Of a stretch of DNA of 64,000 bases, positions 55,177 through 63,996 are shown in pieces. The position numbers and the translations under genes were made by a program. Origin of the DNA: JAWLFI01 sp964627995. Lineage in GTDB: Bacteria; Bacteroidota; Bacteroidia; Chitinophagales; Saprospiraceae. Positions within the stretch are counted from its first letter, which is position 1; each line of letters starts with the position of its first letter. A model generated the notes under the pieces. That model was not told the origin of the DNA. It worked only from the letters and a program-made list of their open reading frames with translations, and searched no databases. The stretch spans positions 97,154-161,153 of the forward strand of contig CAZVLN010000002.1 of the NCBI GenBank assembly GCA_964627995.1, given 5' to 3'.

Positions 55177-56326
55177 TAAAAAACATCCATGGGAAGAAGA
55201 GGCATGGTTCGAGATGCGAAATATGCTCGACGACCAAATGCCATCTGGCCGTGGCGCTTTTAGCGTGAAGCATGGTTCAATTGTGCTGTTATTATTTCTA
55301 TTGCTCTCTATAGCCAGCTGGAGTATTCTTGATTTTAATTCTGTTACCGAGCAGGAACTTCACCATGATCTGTTGGCAGGAGAAATTTCTAATAATTTTC
55401 CCTATTCTTATGAGATAGCAAATAGTCAAAATTCTAATAAATGGCAAACTAGATTTGGTGATCTAGCCCAAGTAGAGGGGATGTCAAGAGCTGAATTACC
55501 TCCTGCTTATCGGGCAAATCTAGAAAGGACTCTAGCTAGATCCACCCAGCAGCTTTTTGATTTTTCGTTTTCTAATGAGAAGCAAATATCTTTTAGTGGA
55601 GTTTTTACTAGCCTTTCATTACCTATTTCTGATTTGGTTTCTCAGACAGAGCTCCACTCGATTTCAGCTCCACCCTTATCTATATTGAAGCAGGCTGGTA
55701 TAAGTGATAACCAAAGATTTCGTCCTTTCATAGATGGTCATGTTCAGTATCAAGACGGTAGATTTTGGGGTGTAGGTATGTTTCTTGGGACTTCCTTCTC
55801 GGGAAATTCGAGTTGGGAAGCTAGCTTATCGGTAGGCTATCAATACTTAAAAAGACGAACTCTTCATGCTAACGAAAATTTGACTGTACCTTTAGTCCTT
55901 CCAGGTGTTAATCCGGGAGAAATAGAAGGTCCTATAGAAAATGGAGGGGCCGATTTAGATTTGCCTAGTATTCAAGTGCATGGTCACCGGGTGGGCGTTC
56001 AAGGTTCACTTCGTCGAAAATTGGCAGGAAATTTCAGTTTAGGAGCCGTAGGACGGGTTTCAGTTGATTGGGCTTCATTAAGTCCTAATATGGAAAATAA
56101 CCCATTGCGTTACCACTATCCGGATTTAAGTTTTAATAAAACGGAATTTACATCCCAGCATTTGCATGTCGGTGCCGGCGTGGAAAGCGTTTATGCTTAT
56201 AATCATCATTGGAAATTATATGTGCGAGGTTTAATTACTAAGCAATTCGCAGGTCTGAATTCTAATCGCAATTATTTAGAAAGTCATCTTTGGACTCTTG
56301 AATCCGGAGTTTACTATAGATTTTAA
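55166..56326 (+). CDS. Membrane-anchored protein with C-terminal beta-barrel-like region, sigma-factor partner
   Basis: A 386-residue protein with a cytosolic N-terminus of about 33 residues (HPWEEEAWFEMRNMLDDQMP), one transmembrane helix (about 36-54), a periplasmic linker, and from about residue 190 on strand-rich sequence like an outer-membrane barrel (RFWGVGMFLGTSFSG; ASLSVGYQYL), ending in GVYYRF. The layout and the coupling to the ECF sigma gene suggest an anti-sigma or signal-transfer role, but no zinc anti-sigma motif is visible. The ATG at 55166 is preferred over a GTG 9 bases upstream. Confidence 0.65.
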   Translation: MASNKKHPWEEEAWFEMRNMLDDQMPSGRGAFSVKHGSIVLLLFLLLSIASWSILDFNSVTEQELHHDLLAGEISNNFPYSYEIANSQNSNKWQTRFGDLAQVEGMSRAELPPAYRANLERTLARSTQQLFDFSFSNEKQISFSGVFTSLSLPISDLVSQTELHSISAPPLSILKQAGISDNQRFRPFIDGHVQYQDGRFWGVGMFLGTSFSGNSSWEASLSVGYQYLKRRTLHANENLTVPLVLPGVNPGEIEGPIENGGADLDLPSIQVHGHRVGVQGSLRRKLAGNFSLGAVGRVSVDWASLSPNMENNPLRYHYPDLSFNKTEFTSQHLHVGAGVESVYAYNHHWKLYVRGLITKQFAGLNSNRNYLESHLWTLESGVYYRF

Positions 56327-56338
56327 AAGTGAATACCT

Positions 56339-56686
56339 TTAGAGGTGAAGCCTACTTTTTTTATCTAATAATTCTTCCTCTGTTTCATCTCGATCGGGAT
56401 CTGGTACGCAGCAATCAACCGGACATACAGCTGCGCATTGAGGCTCTTCATGAAAACCTACGCATTCTGTGCATTTGTCAGGTACGATATAGTATACATC
56501 GTCGTCTATAGGTTGCATTTCTTTGTCGGCGTCAACTACTTTTCCATCTTCTAAGGTATAATCACCTTTTACGGTATTTCCATCTGAAATAGCCCACTCT
56601 ATTCCTCCTTCATAGATCGCATTATTGGGGCACTCAGGCTCGCAAGCTCCACAATTAATACACTCATCTGTTATTATAATAGCCAT
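56339..56686 (-). CDS. Ferredoxin with two [4Fe-4S] clusters
   Basis: A 115-residue cytosolic ferredoxin. Cluster one is CINCGACEPECP (about 9-20), and cluster two uses CTECVG ... PQCAAVCPVDCC (about 74-95) with an insertion between its first and later cysteines, as in Chromatium/Allochromatium-type 2[4Fe-4S] ferredoxins. The frame opens upstream to 56734 but the ATG at 56686 gives the standard N-terminus (MAIIITDECINCG). It is a low-potential electron carrier, partner unknown. It is convergent with the sigma-barrel pair, with 12 bp between. Confidence 0.93.
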   Translation of the reverse strand: MAIIITDECINCGACEPECPNNAIYEGGIEWAISDGNTVKGDYTLEDGKVVDADKEMQPIDDDVYYIVPDKCTECVGFHEEPQCAAVCPVDCCVPDPDRDETEEELLDKKSRLHL

Positions 56687-56712
56687 ATATAAATATTTAC
56701 CTGCAAAAATGA

Positions 56713-56720
56713 TACTTTTG
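56713..56720 (+). promoter_or_regulatory. Bacteroidota -7 promoter element for the lectin-type gene
   Basis: TACTTTTG matches TAnnTTTG and lies 22 bases before the ATG at 56743. The -33 element is weak. It sits within the 56-bp divergent space with the ferredoxin gene. Confidence 0.4.
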
Positions 56721-56742
56721 TCTCTAGAAAACAACCATATAC

Positions 56743-57843
56743 ATGCAAAGTTTTATAAAAGTATTCTTAGTTGGTAATCTCTCTTTAATCCTACTCTTTG
56801 GTTATCAACAAGGCCTTGGCCAGGTAGTTTTTGAGATAAACGATTTTAAGGCTGAAAAAGAGAGTTTAACGATTGTGAGCGATGCTGAACTTTTTTCTTC
56901 TTTTCTTCGTGTCTGTCCAGCAATTGCCAATACCCAAGGTGCTGCTTGGTACTCTGAAAATAAAATCAATTTAGCCGATGGGTTTTACACAGAGTTTGAA
57001 TTTAAAATTAGGAATGCAGACAATGTGTTGGATGGAGGCGATGGCTTTTGCTTTGTTCTTCAGAATCAAGGTTCTGACGTGGTCGGTGGAATTGGAGATG
57101 ATTTGGGATATAAAAATCTAAATCGCTCTCTGGCTATCGAGTTTGATATTGTCCAGGACGCTGGAGAGGAAAGCGCAAATCATGTTTGTCTCTCATTTTA
57201 TGATCCAGAGATGGGATACTATAGGAAGTATGCCACAGTGCATTCCATTCCAGAGTTGAATGATGGAAAGTCTCATTTTGCCCGTATAGAATACAGAGAG
57301 GGGCAACTAATTTTTTATTTAGATAGTTATCTATTTCCCATATTGACAGTCAAACTGGATATTCCAAAGCGCATCAATTCAGAAGATGGCTATGGCTGGG
57401 TAGGTTTTACTTCATCGACTTCTGATGCGTATGCAGATCACGATTTATTGAGTTGGACATTAGGGAATTATAGTCCACCGCCAAAGGATATTAATGTGAA
57501 GGAGATAACGGTTGAAGAGTCTGAAGAAATTATAGTTAAAAATCGAAAACTTACCATAAGTATTTGGGACGATGACCTACTTGACGGTGACACGGTTTCA
57601 GTAAAAGTTGGTGATGAGTGGATTCTTACGGATCACAAAGTTGAAAGGGAAAAGAAAGTGATTCAGTACACTCTTAAGGGGTTTTCAAGTGACTTGGTCA
57701 TGTACGCCCACAATATGGGACTTATTCCTCCAAATACTGCTGCCATTGAAGTCAATGACGGTAAAAACAAGTACCGATTTAAAATGAAGGCGGATTTGAG
57801 TTCTTCCCAATCGGTGAAGTTTAGATACCAGGCTCCGGAATAA
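56743..57843 (+). CDS. Secreted L-type lectin-domain protein
   Basis: A 366-residue exported protein. The signal peptide (FLVGNLSLILLFGYQQGLGQ, about 8-27) precedes a legume-lectin-like beta sandwich (about 30-240) with GDGFCFVLQNQG near residue 95 and SLAIEFDIVQD near 128. A C-terminal domain (about 250-366) has IWDDDLLDGDTVSVKV and AHNMGLIPPNTAAIEV, a pattern seen after lectin or peptidase domains in Bacteroidota surface proteins. It probably binds glycans in the envelope. No type IX sorting tail is seen. Confidence 0.8.
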   Translation: MQSFIKVFLVGNLSLILLFGYQQGLGQVVFEINDFKAEKESLTIVSDAELFSSFLRVCPAIANTQGAAWYSENKINLADGFYTEFEFKIRNADNVLDGGDGFCFVLQNQGSDVVGGIGDDLGYKNLNRSLAIEFDIVQDAGEESANHVCLSFYDPEMGYYRKYATVHSIPELNDGKSHFARIEYREGQLIFYLDSYLFPILTVKLDIPKRINSEDGYGWVGFTSSTSDAYADHDLLSWTLGNYSPPPKDINVKEITVEESEEIIVKNRKLTISIWDDDLLDGDTVSVKVGDEWILTDHKVEREKKVIQYTLKGFSSDLVMYAHNMGLIPPNTAAIEVNDGKNKYRFKMKADLSSSQSVKFRYQAPE

Positions 57844-57868
57844 TACCTAATTAGTAGTCTAATTTTCT

Positions 57869-58567
57869 TCATCTAGGAGCTTCAAAAATATCTATTTTGA
57901 GATATAAGGCAAGTGCTTCTACGGCTACATTTTTGAATGGATGTTCAATAACTTCAGGGGGAGCGTTTTTTATTTCGCGCATGCGTTTTTCTGGGATAGC
58001 ACTATTTTTTAAAAAAGAGAAAATGATATTTATCATTTTTGTGTAGCGAGAATAATCGTCGATTAAGGGTTGCGGTTTCATCTCTAATGTCTGGGCTCCT
58101 TTAAAAAATAAATCTCGATGATAGAAGGCAAACTCTCCAGGATTTTTAGCTGAAATTAGAAGACTTACCCACTGCAAATCCCAATGGCTGTCGGCAATAT
58201 TATTATGGTCGTTTGTTTTCCTTAAATGATTTAAAATCTCCTCTGCCATGAAATTGAATAAATCGATTCGATCGTCTAGTGTTCGCTGAGAATTATATAG
58301 GGAGTTCAAGGCATCTAAGCTCATATTGTGAGCGAATTCATTAAATAACTTCAGTGTTTCTATTGGTCTATAACGCTCCCGTTTCCAGAGACGTTGCGTA
58401 TGTTCACTCTTAAAGGTATCCAATAGCTTTTGGATGGTGTCTTTATCGAGTGCATCCTGTGTACTCCAGTGAAAAGGATACTCATAAAGAGGTTCCCATT
58501 TGTGGCCTAATTGTCCTAATCGTTTGGTGTAAGTATTTACAATTTCCTTTAGAATAGATACTTTCAT
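57869..58567 (-). CDS. Hypothetical protein, possibly related to the McrB N-terminal region
   Basis: A 232-residue soluble protein with no assured family. Residues about 132-185 (WVSLLISAKNPGEFAFYHRD and the following LFFKGAQ) resemble the PE-x-F-x-x-Y-x-x-x-x-F pattern found in N-terminal parts of McrB-like restriction proteins and related defence proteins, but here no AAA GTPase domain follows. The rest is mainly helical. It stands between a lectin gene and a barrel/TPR pair with 25-bp gaps. The link to McrB is by pattern only. Confidence 0.45.
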   Translation of the reverse strand: MKVSILKEIVNTYTKRLGQLGHKWEPLYEYPFHWSTQDALDKDTIQKLLDTFKSEHTQRLWKRERYRPIETLKLFNEFAHNMSLDALNSLYNSQRTLDDRIDLFNFMAEEILNHLRKTNDHNNIADSHWDLQWVSLLISAKNPGEFAFYHRDLFFKGAQTLEMKPQPLIDDYSRYTKMINIIFSFLKNSAIPEKRMREIKNAPPEVIEHPFKNVAVEALALYLKIDIFEAPR

Positions 58568-58592
58568 GAGATATCACTTTCAAAGAAACGAC

Positions 58593-60227
58593 TTAGAATC
58601 GCATGATTATACCGCCAAGAATGTTACGCCCTATAATTGGGTATTGGTTCCATCTTTGTCGGGTATTATTTGCCAAATTATAACCATGAACAAACACACC
58701 CCAATGCTTGCTAAAATAATAGTCCGCACCAAGGCTTACATCAAATAGGCTACCTAGCTGGTCAAATTGGGATTCGGTATCGATAAAATTAACTCCGTTT
58801 TGATATCTTACATCCAACCACAACTGTAAATTGTCAGAGAGGGTAACATATTCAGTCCTAAGATCTATTGTGAACGTTGGTGTATGTATGGGTTCTGCTA
58901 GCGAATCTAAACTGATGAACTTTTTATTTAATAGTAAAGAAGTTGTTAGCTTTTCGGTGATGGGGTATTGAAGACTAAGGCTGATATCGAATGTGTTACC
59001 ATCTTCATAAATCGCAGAGAAGACCCGGGAATCTTCAATTGCGGGGGTGAAAAAAGCTAAATTTGTAAAGTTTTGATAAGCCAGGTTTAAGGCATAAGTT
59101 AGTTTTTGATATCGGCCTTTAGCTCCTGCATATAAACGCCATTCCTCAAGTGTGTACAAAGAATCCATTGTATTTATAAAGTAAGGGTTACGCTCTGTCA
59201 AAAGAGAAAAGCCCTGGCCTTGAATGGAACCCGAACTTCCCGCATACGCGATGACTTGATCTTCGAGAAGTCCATATTCTAGATGTATATCGGGGAATAT
59301 AAATGTTCCATTACCCGAGCCGAAATAAACCCCGGCTTCAGCTAAAAATCGGCCGTTCGTATAGGAGTACTTTGGATTTAATGCGTAGATATTTAGATTT
59401 TGTTCCTCTGTAATGGAGTCGGAAAAGTTTATAAAAACGGCCTTTGCACCAAGCGTAAAGGATTGTTTTTCTGTAATATTCCAGGAAATATCTGTACTGA
59501 GATCGTATTTATTTTCACTGGCCATGACATTATCGGAAGTACGTTGATAATCTGCTGTAAATTGATAGCCTAAGCCCCAGGAGTTATTCTCCTTACTTAG
59601 GAAGGAAATATCAGCCTGAAAGCGATTAAATCTTCGTGCAGCCTCTTCTTGAGAGAAAGAATCAACCTCAGAATCATACCCATATAAATCATTAATAAGG
59701 TTATCGTAATTCAGATTACTTTTTACCGCGAAGGAAGGTGAAAAAACATATTCTCCTCCTAAACCGATATGGGTTCTACCAACAATTTGATTTTCAATAG
59801 AATTGCGGTTGTTGACGCTATAGTGTTGACCATCAGCATATAAGGAGTAATTTTCTCCTCCAAAGTGCGTATAGGCATCTGCGAGAGGACTATTAGGAAC
59901 CCCATATCCTGCTCTTAGATAACTTGAATAGCTGGGTTCTACATCTGCACGGCCCATTCCCAATGCTCGAATCTGAGGGGGTTGATAGTCATATTCAAGC
60001 TGACGCCCTTGGATTGCGAAATTATAGGCTAATTTAGTAGTATCCATGGGAGGCATTTCCGGATTTAATAGCAGACGCTCCGTGGAAGCTAGTCTGGCAT
60101 CGAAATCCCTGACGACTTGAACCTCTTCAGATGGGAGTTGAACCTGTGCTGTCAGGACCTTTGTGGTTCCCCATCCCATCAGGATTAAAATCACCAGGCC
60201 TAAAATTCTGCATTTATTCATTTTCAA
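58593..60227 (-). CDS. Outer-membrane beta-barrel protein, partner of the TPR gene
   Basis: A 544-residue exported protein. A signal peptide (LGLVILILMGWGTTKVLTAQ) is followed by about 70 residues without barrel character, then many amphipathic strands (YLRAGYGVPNSPLADAYTHF; WGLGYQFTADYQRTSDN), ending in ILGGIIMRF with a terminal aromatic residue. No plug domain is seen. It is the second gene of a pair: its start overlaps the 3' end of the large TPR gene by 14 bp, so the two are co-translated. The function is unknown. Confidence 0.8.
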   Translation of the reverse strand: MKMNKCRILGLVILILMGWGTTKVLTAQVQLPSEEVQVVRDFDARLASTERLLLNPEMPPMDTTKLAYNFAIQGRQLEYDYQPPQIRALGMGRADVEPSYSSYLRAGYGVPNSPLADAYTHFGGENYSLYADGQHYSVNNRNSIENQIVGRTHIGLGGEYVFSPSFAVKSNLNYDNLINDLYGYDSEVDSFSQEEAARRFNRFQADISFLSKENNSWGLGYQFTADYQRTSDNVMASENKYDLSTDISWNITEKQSFTLGAKAVFINFSDSITEEQNLNIYALNPKYSYTNGRFLAEAGVYFGSGNGTFIFPDIHLEYGLLEDQVIAYAGSSGSIQGQGFSLLTERNPYFINTMDSLYTLEEWRLYAGAKGRYQKLTYALNLAYQNFTNLAFFTPAIEDSRVFSAIYEDGNTFDISLSLQYPITEKLTTSLLLNKKFISLDSLAEPIHTPTFTIDLRTEYVTLSDNLQLWLDVRYQNGVNFIDTESQFDQLGSLFDVSLGADYYFSKHWGVFVHGYNLANNTRQRWNQYPIIGRNILGGIIMRF

Positions 60228-63200
60228 GTTCTTTTATCTTGTTAAGTTTTGTATTTGCCTCTTCCAGTATTTCCTCAGATTCTCCGAAGTTTTCAATAAC
60301 GGCCTCCAAGGCTGCTTTTGCATTAAATACATCTCCCTCTTTGACTAAGATGTCTGAAAGCAAAATAAGCGATTTAGCTACCCAATAGGGGTAAGCTGAA
60401 CTTTCTTTATAGGCATCTCGGCTTAATTTTTCAGCCAGGTCATACTCATTCTGTAAATAATAGATCTTAGCGATTAAGTATTTAGCCTCAGCAGTTCGCT
60501 CTCCTTCACTCAGCCGAATCACTTCATTAAATGCATTTAAAGCTTGATCCCACTGCTCATTTTGAAAAGCCACTTTTCCCCGATAATACATTGCCTTTCC
60601 CTTCTGCTCTTCGGTGCTTCGCTGATTTTGGAAAACTTGATCTGAAAGTTCTAGTACAGCATCTGTATTTTCAGCTCTATATGCGGCCTCCATTCCTCCT
60701 GTCTGAGCGCTTAACTCATCTTCTTCTGATTGAGCTACTTTAGACCATCGTCGGAAGTACTCGGTTGCTTTTTGAAAATTTTCGGTATAATTATAGCTGA
60801 TCAAAGCAGCTTTTTGGCATGCTGGTGAATAGTATGGTGAAGGTCCTCGTTCAATTACGTTTTCATACCCCTTCAATGCAGACTCATATTCACCGCCAGC
60901 TAAATACGATTCGCCCATGCGGAATGAAGCACTTAAGGCATGTATGCCATTAGGGAATTGATCTAGGTACCTTTTGTATGCTTTTGCAGCCCGGTCGTAA
61001 TTGCCATTTTCAAACTGTGCTTCTGCTGCTCTAAAATTTAAAGAGTCTTTACTGCGCTGTCCTAGTGACACCCCACTTTTTTCCTCTAAGAACTTCACAT
61101 AAGCCTCTGGTTCTCCCATATCTTGAACATAAATCTCTTCAATGCTTGTAAGCGCTTCAGCTGATTGTTCAGGATTAGGGTTTTTATCAAAAACAGACTT
61201 ATAATAATTCAAGGCTGTTTTGGTATCCCCTAGGTTGTAGGAGAGGAGTCCCAAACGCAGCAGGGCATCTACTACGAGTTCAGATGTTGATGCATAATCG
61301 GTAACTAATCGATTTAATGGCTTAATGGCCTGATTCAATCGCCCTAACTCAGTCAATGCAGCACCCAACTCTAGAAGAGAATTATCGGCATATGTGCTAT
61401 TGGGGTAGTCATCAACGAGTTTTTGTAAGGAAGCTACCTTTTTTTCTGTATTGCCTGTTAGACCGTAAATTACCGCTTGTTGAAACTGAGCATAGACGAA
61501 TCCACTACTTTTTCGCTGTATAGTTTGGTCATAAACTGATATGGCAGCATCGTATTTATTTAGCTTAAATAAGCAATCTCCATATCGCAGTACGGCGTCT
61601 CCATAAACATTGTCTGTGATGTATCGATTTCGAATATTGACACGCTGAGATCGAATGTCCTCCGCTGCTTGTTTAAAGTAAGTTTCGGCTTGTCCATATT
61701 TACTTTGCTTAATATAATTATACCCTAACATATAATGGGCCATAAATGGCTTAGATGTTGGTGGCATATCGGATACCGTTTTAGATTGATCCAGATATCG
61801 AAGCAACACATCAGTACTTTCGCTGTACTTTTTTTGTCGGGATAGAATATCCGCTTTCCAAAAGGTAGCACGTGCTACCCATTCTGGTGAAATCGGATGA
61901 TCTAATGACTTTTCGAGGCTTTTCATCGCCAATTCATAATTCTTTTCGCGAAAATGTTGTGTCGCTCTGAAATAAGTGATCTTTTGATAGGTGCGTAATA
62001 ACTCAGAGGACGGATTGTCTATATCTTCTATAGTAAGAATCGCTTTTTCATAATCTTGTGTTTTAAGAAAAACATCGGATAGAATTTGTTGAGCTTCTTT
62101 ATGATAACCGCTACTTGGTGGTATTTTTGATAATGCGTTAACGGCCTCCCGGTCAAACCCCATTTCAGCAGATAACTTACCATAGTTGAAAGAAGCTTCC
62201 AAAGCCACTTCCTTATCAGATCCTCTTCGCGAAGCATTTGCAAATGCATTACGAGCAGATTCTTTGTCGCCGATCTTTATATAACAATCGGCCAAATAGA
62301 GATTGGCATTCTGTCCTCGTTTGTTATTTTCATCAGAAACTTTGGAAAATGTTGAAATCGCATTTTCAACCTGACCAGTTTTGTATTGCACGTATGCAAG
62401 TTGATAGTAATCATCAGAGGACATTCGATTTCTCTTACTATAAGCCTCTAAATGTGGCAAAGCCAATTCATATTGTTCCTTCTGAATGTAAGATAAGGCT
62501 AAGACATATGCAATTTGATCTTTCTCTTGGACGCGATCGGTATTCAGTTGGTCTGGTGCATAATCTATTACCTCCTCAAATTGATCAAGTTCAAATAATA
62601 TTTGGCTTTTGTAGGCTGGCACAAAGCGACCATACTTCCTGGAAGATTCGATTTTTTCAAAATACGGTAAAGCCTGATCGTAGTTTTCTTGTTCATAATA
62701 GCTCATTGCTATATAGTAGTTGGTGGGATAGTAATTGGGACCTTGCGTATTTGAAATGAGACTGAATTGGTTGCGAGCTTGACCATAGCTTCCTCTGCTA
62801 TATAAAACATAGCCTTTTCTAAATAATATATCTGCTCGCTGAGAAGCGGGGATGTCCTCTAAATCGACCTGATTGTAATAAGAATATGCCTTGTCATAGT
62901 CTCTTTGATTATAATAGTAGTTTGCAATGTCAAGGGTAGCTTTGAAAATTAGAGGGTCTGGCTTATATCGTCGAACAAAATCTAAAAATAGCTGCTCACC
63001 TTCCGGCAATCCCAACTTAATGGAAGCTAGAGCGATATAATAATCTGCTTGAATCTGGTTTCGCTCTAAATAATTGAAATCAATATTCGAGTTCTGAGCT
63101 TTGAAATTTTCAAACTCTAAAATTGACTTTTCATAAAGACTTTGGTTAAAAAAGGAAATTCCTTTATTAAAGTGAGCCAACTCACTAGACTGAGATTGGG

Positions 63201-63264
63201 GCAGTTGGCCGCAAAGGGAAGAGGCCATGAAGAGACCGAGTAAAATAATAAGGGTATGCCTCAT
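60214..63264 (-). CDS. Large exported tetratricopeptide-repeat protein
   Basis: A 1016-residue exported protein made almost entirely of TPR units from about residue 25 to the end, recognisable by YY-rich helices such as YDKAYSYYNQVDLEDIP, NYDQALPYFEKI, YDAAISVYDQTIQ and YDRAAKAYKRYLDQFPNG. The signal peptide ends in SSLCGQ. Several repeats are of the BamD/YbgF type (LDQFPNG, DDYPNSTYADNSL), which act in outer-membrane assembly or Tol-Pal function. It forms a translationally coupled pair with the barrel gene downstream. Confidence 0.88.
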   Translation of the reverse strand: MRHTLIILLGLFMASSLCGQLPQSQSSELAHFNKGISFFNQSLYEKSILEFENFKAQNSNIDFNYLERNQIQADYYIALASIKLGLPEGEQLFLDFVRRYKPDPLIFKATLDIANYYYNQRDYDKAYSYYNQVDLEDIPASQRADILFRKGYVLYSRGSYGQARNQFSLISNTQGPNYYPTNYYIAMSYYEQENYDQALPYFEKIESSRKYGRFVPAYKSQILFELDQFEEVIDYAPDQLNTDRVQEKDQIAYVLALSYIQKEQYELALPHLEAYSKRNRMSSDDYYQLAYVQYKTGQVENAISTFSKVSDENNKRGQNANLYLADCYIKIGDKESARNAFANASRRGSDKEVALEASFNYGKLSAEMGFDREAVNALSKIPPSSGYHKEAQQILSDVFLKTQDYEKAILTIEDIDNPSSELLRTYQKITYFRATQHFREKNYELAMKSLEKSLDHPISPEWVARATFWKADILSRQKKYSESTDVLLRYLDQSKTVSDMPPTSKPFMAHYMLGYNYIKQSKYGQAETYFKQAAEDIRSQRVNIRNRYITDNVYGDAVLRYGDCLFKLNKYDAAISVYDQTIQRKSSGFVYAQFQQAVIYGLTGNTEKKVASLQKLVDDYPNSTYADNSLLELGAALTELGRLNQAIKPLNRLVTDYASTSELVVDALLRLGLLSYNLGDTKTALNYYKSVFDKNPNPEQSAEALTSIEEIYVQDMGEPEAYVKFLEEKSGVSLGQRSKDSLNFRAAEAQFENGNYDRAAKAYKRYLDQFPNGIHALSASFRMGESYLAGGEYESALKGYENVIERGPSPYYSPACQKAALISYNYTENFQKATEYFRRWSKVAQSEEDELSAQTGGMEAAYRAENTDAVLELSDQVFQNQRSTEEQKGKAMYYRGKVAFQNEQWDQALNAFNEVIRLSEGERTAEAKYLIAKIYYLQNEYDLAEKLSRDAYKESSAYPYWVAKSLILLSDILVKEGDVFNAKAALEAVIENFGESEEILEEANTKLNKIKELENE

Positions 63265-63426
63265 AAAAAAGAGTTTATTCTTATGGAGATATTTTTGTGT
63301 TCAGATTAGCAAATCGCTAAATCGTAAACGAAGATACAAATTAACGATTTAAATGATATGTTATTGTATCATTCTTTGGGTTAAAGACTGTTATCATGGG
63401 TGATAAGAAATGGAAATTCTAATATG

Positions 63427-63831
63427 TCAAGAAAAGTTTTGAGTATTGAAGTGGTGATATCCAAGTGATAGCCACCCCAGTATGAAAAACAATCCGCCAA
63501 CTGGTGTGATAGGTCCTAAATAGGTTTTAGAGATAGAAAAAAAATCAGCCGTTGATAATAAGTAGAGTGACCCGGAAAACAGAAAAATGCCCAGGCAGAA
63601 AAATATAACGCTCATAGCGGCCCACCGTTGATCACCTCGTATTTGATTCCAGGCATAAAGTCCCGCCAATACATGCGCAAAATGATAAAAAACAGCAGTA
63701 TCGTAAATTTCTTTCTGTTGTTCAGTTAAATGATTCTCGAGACCGTGTGCACCAAAAGCTCCTATAATTACTGCAAGGGCGCCCAATAGGCATAAAACCA
63801 GAACGAGAGACTTTTGAACGTATATTTTCAT
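63427..63831 (-). CDS. DUF423 family membrane protein
   Basis: A 134-residue protein with four hydrophobic helices. GALAVIIGAFGAHGLENHL near residue 12, AVFYHFAHVLAGL near 41, and ITPVGGLFFILGWLSL near 108 are the DUF423 signature. The role of this widespread small inner-membrane family (YwdK-type) is unknown. The ATG at 63831 is chosen over one six codons further upstream because it gives the typical N-terminus. Confidence 0.9.
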   Translation of the reverse strand: MKIYVQKSLVLVLCLLGALAVIIGAFGAHGLENHLTEQQKEIYDTAVFYHFAHVLAGLYAWNQIRGDQRWAAMSVIFFCLGIFLFSGSLYLLSTADFFSISKTYLGPITPVGGLFFILGWLSLGYHHFNTQNFS

Positions 63832-63915
63832 AGTATCGATTTTGAACACTATAACGATATAAAATTACTAAACATTTTATAGCCTGAGCCAGGTGGATGA
63901 TAAATTTTATGATTT

Positions 63916-63996
63916 GGGCGTGCCCCTCGAGGGTCCGCCTTTGGACGGACACCTCGGGGTCGGGCCCCTCCGGGGTGCCGTCCTCTCATCGACGCA
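63916..63996 (+). repeat. Structured GC-rich intergenic element, copy C of the GGGCGT...ACGCA family
   Basis: The shortest copy, 81 bp, ending four bases before the window edge. GGGCGT at the 5' end and ACGCA at the 3' end are conserved. The first stem has 4, 4 and 5 paired bases with bulges (CCCC/GGGG, GAGG/CCTC, GTCCG/CGGAC, 63923-63959), then comes the block GGGTCGGGCCCCTCC, and a short CCCC/GGGG hairpin replaces the long variable arms of copies A and B. It lies upstream of the minus-strand DUF423 gene. Confidence 0.7.

Noticed and set aside
63722..63952. 76-codon minus-strand frame crossing the DUF423 start and element C
   Set aside because: It is out of frame with the well-conserved DUF423 protein and has no family features.
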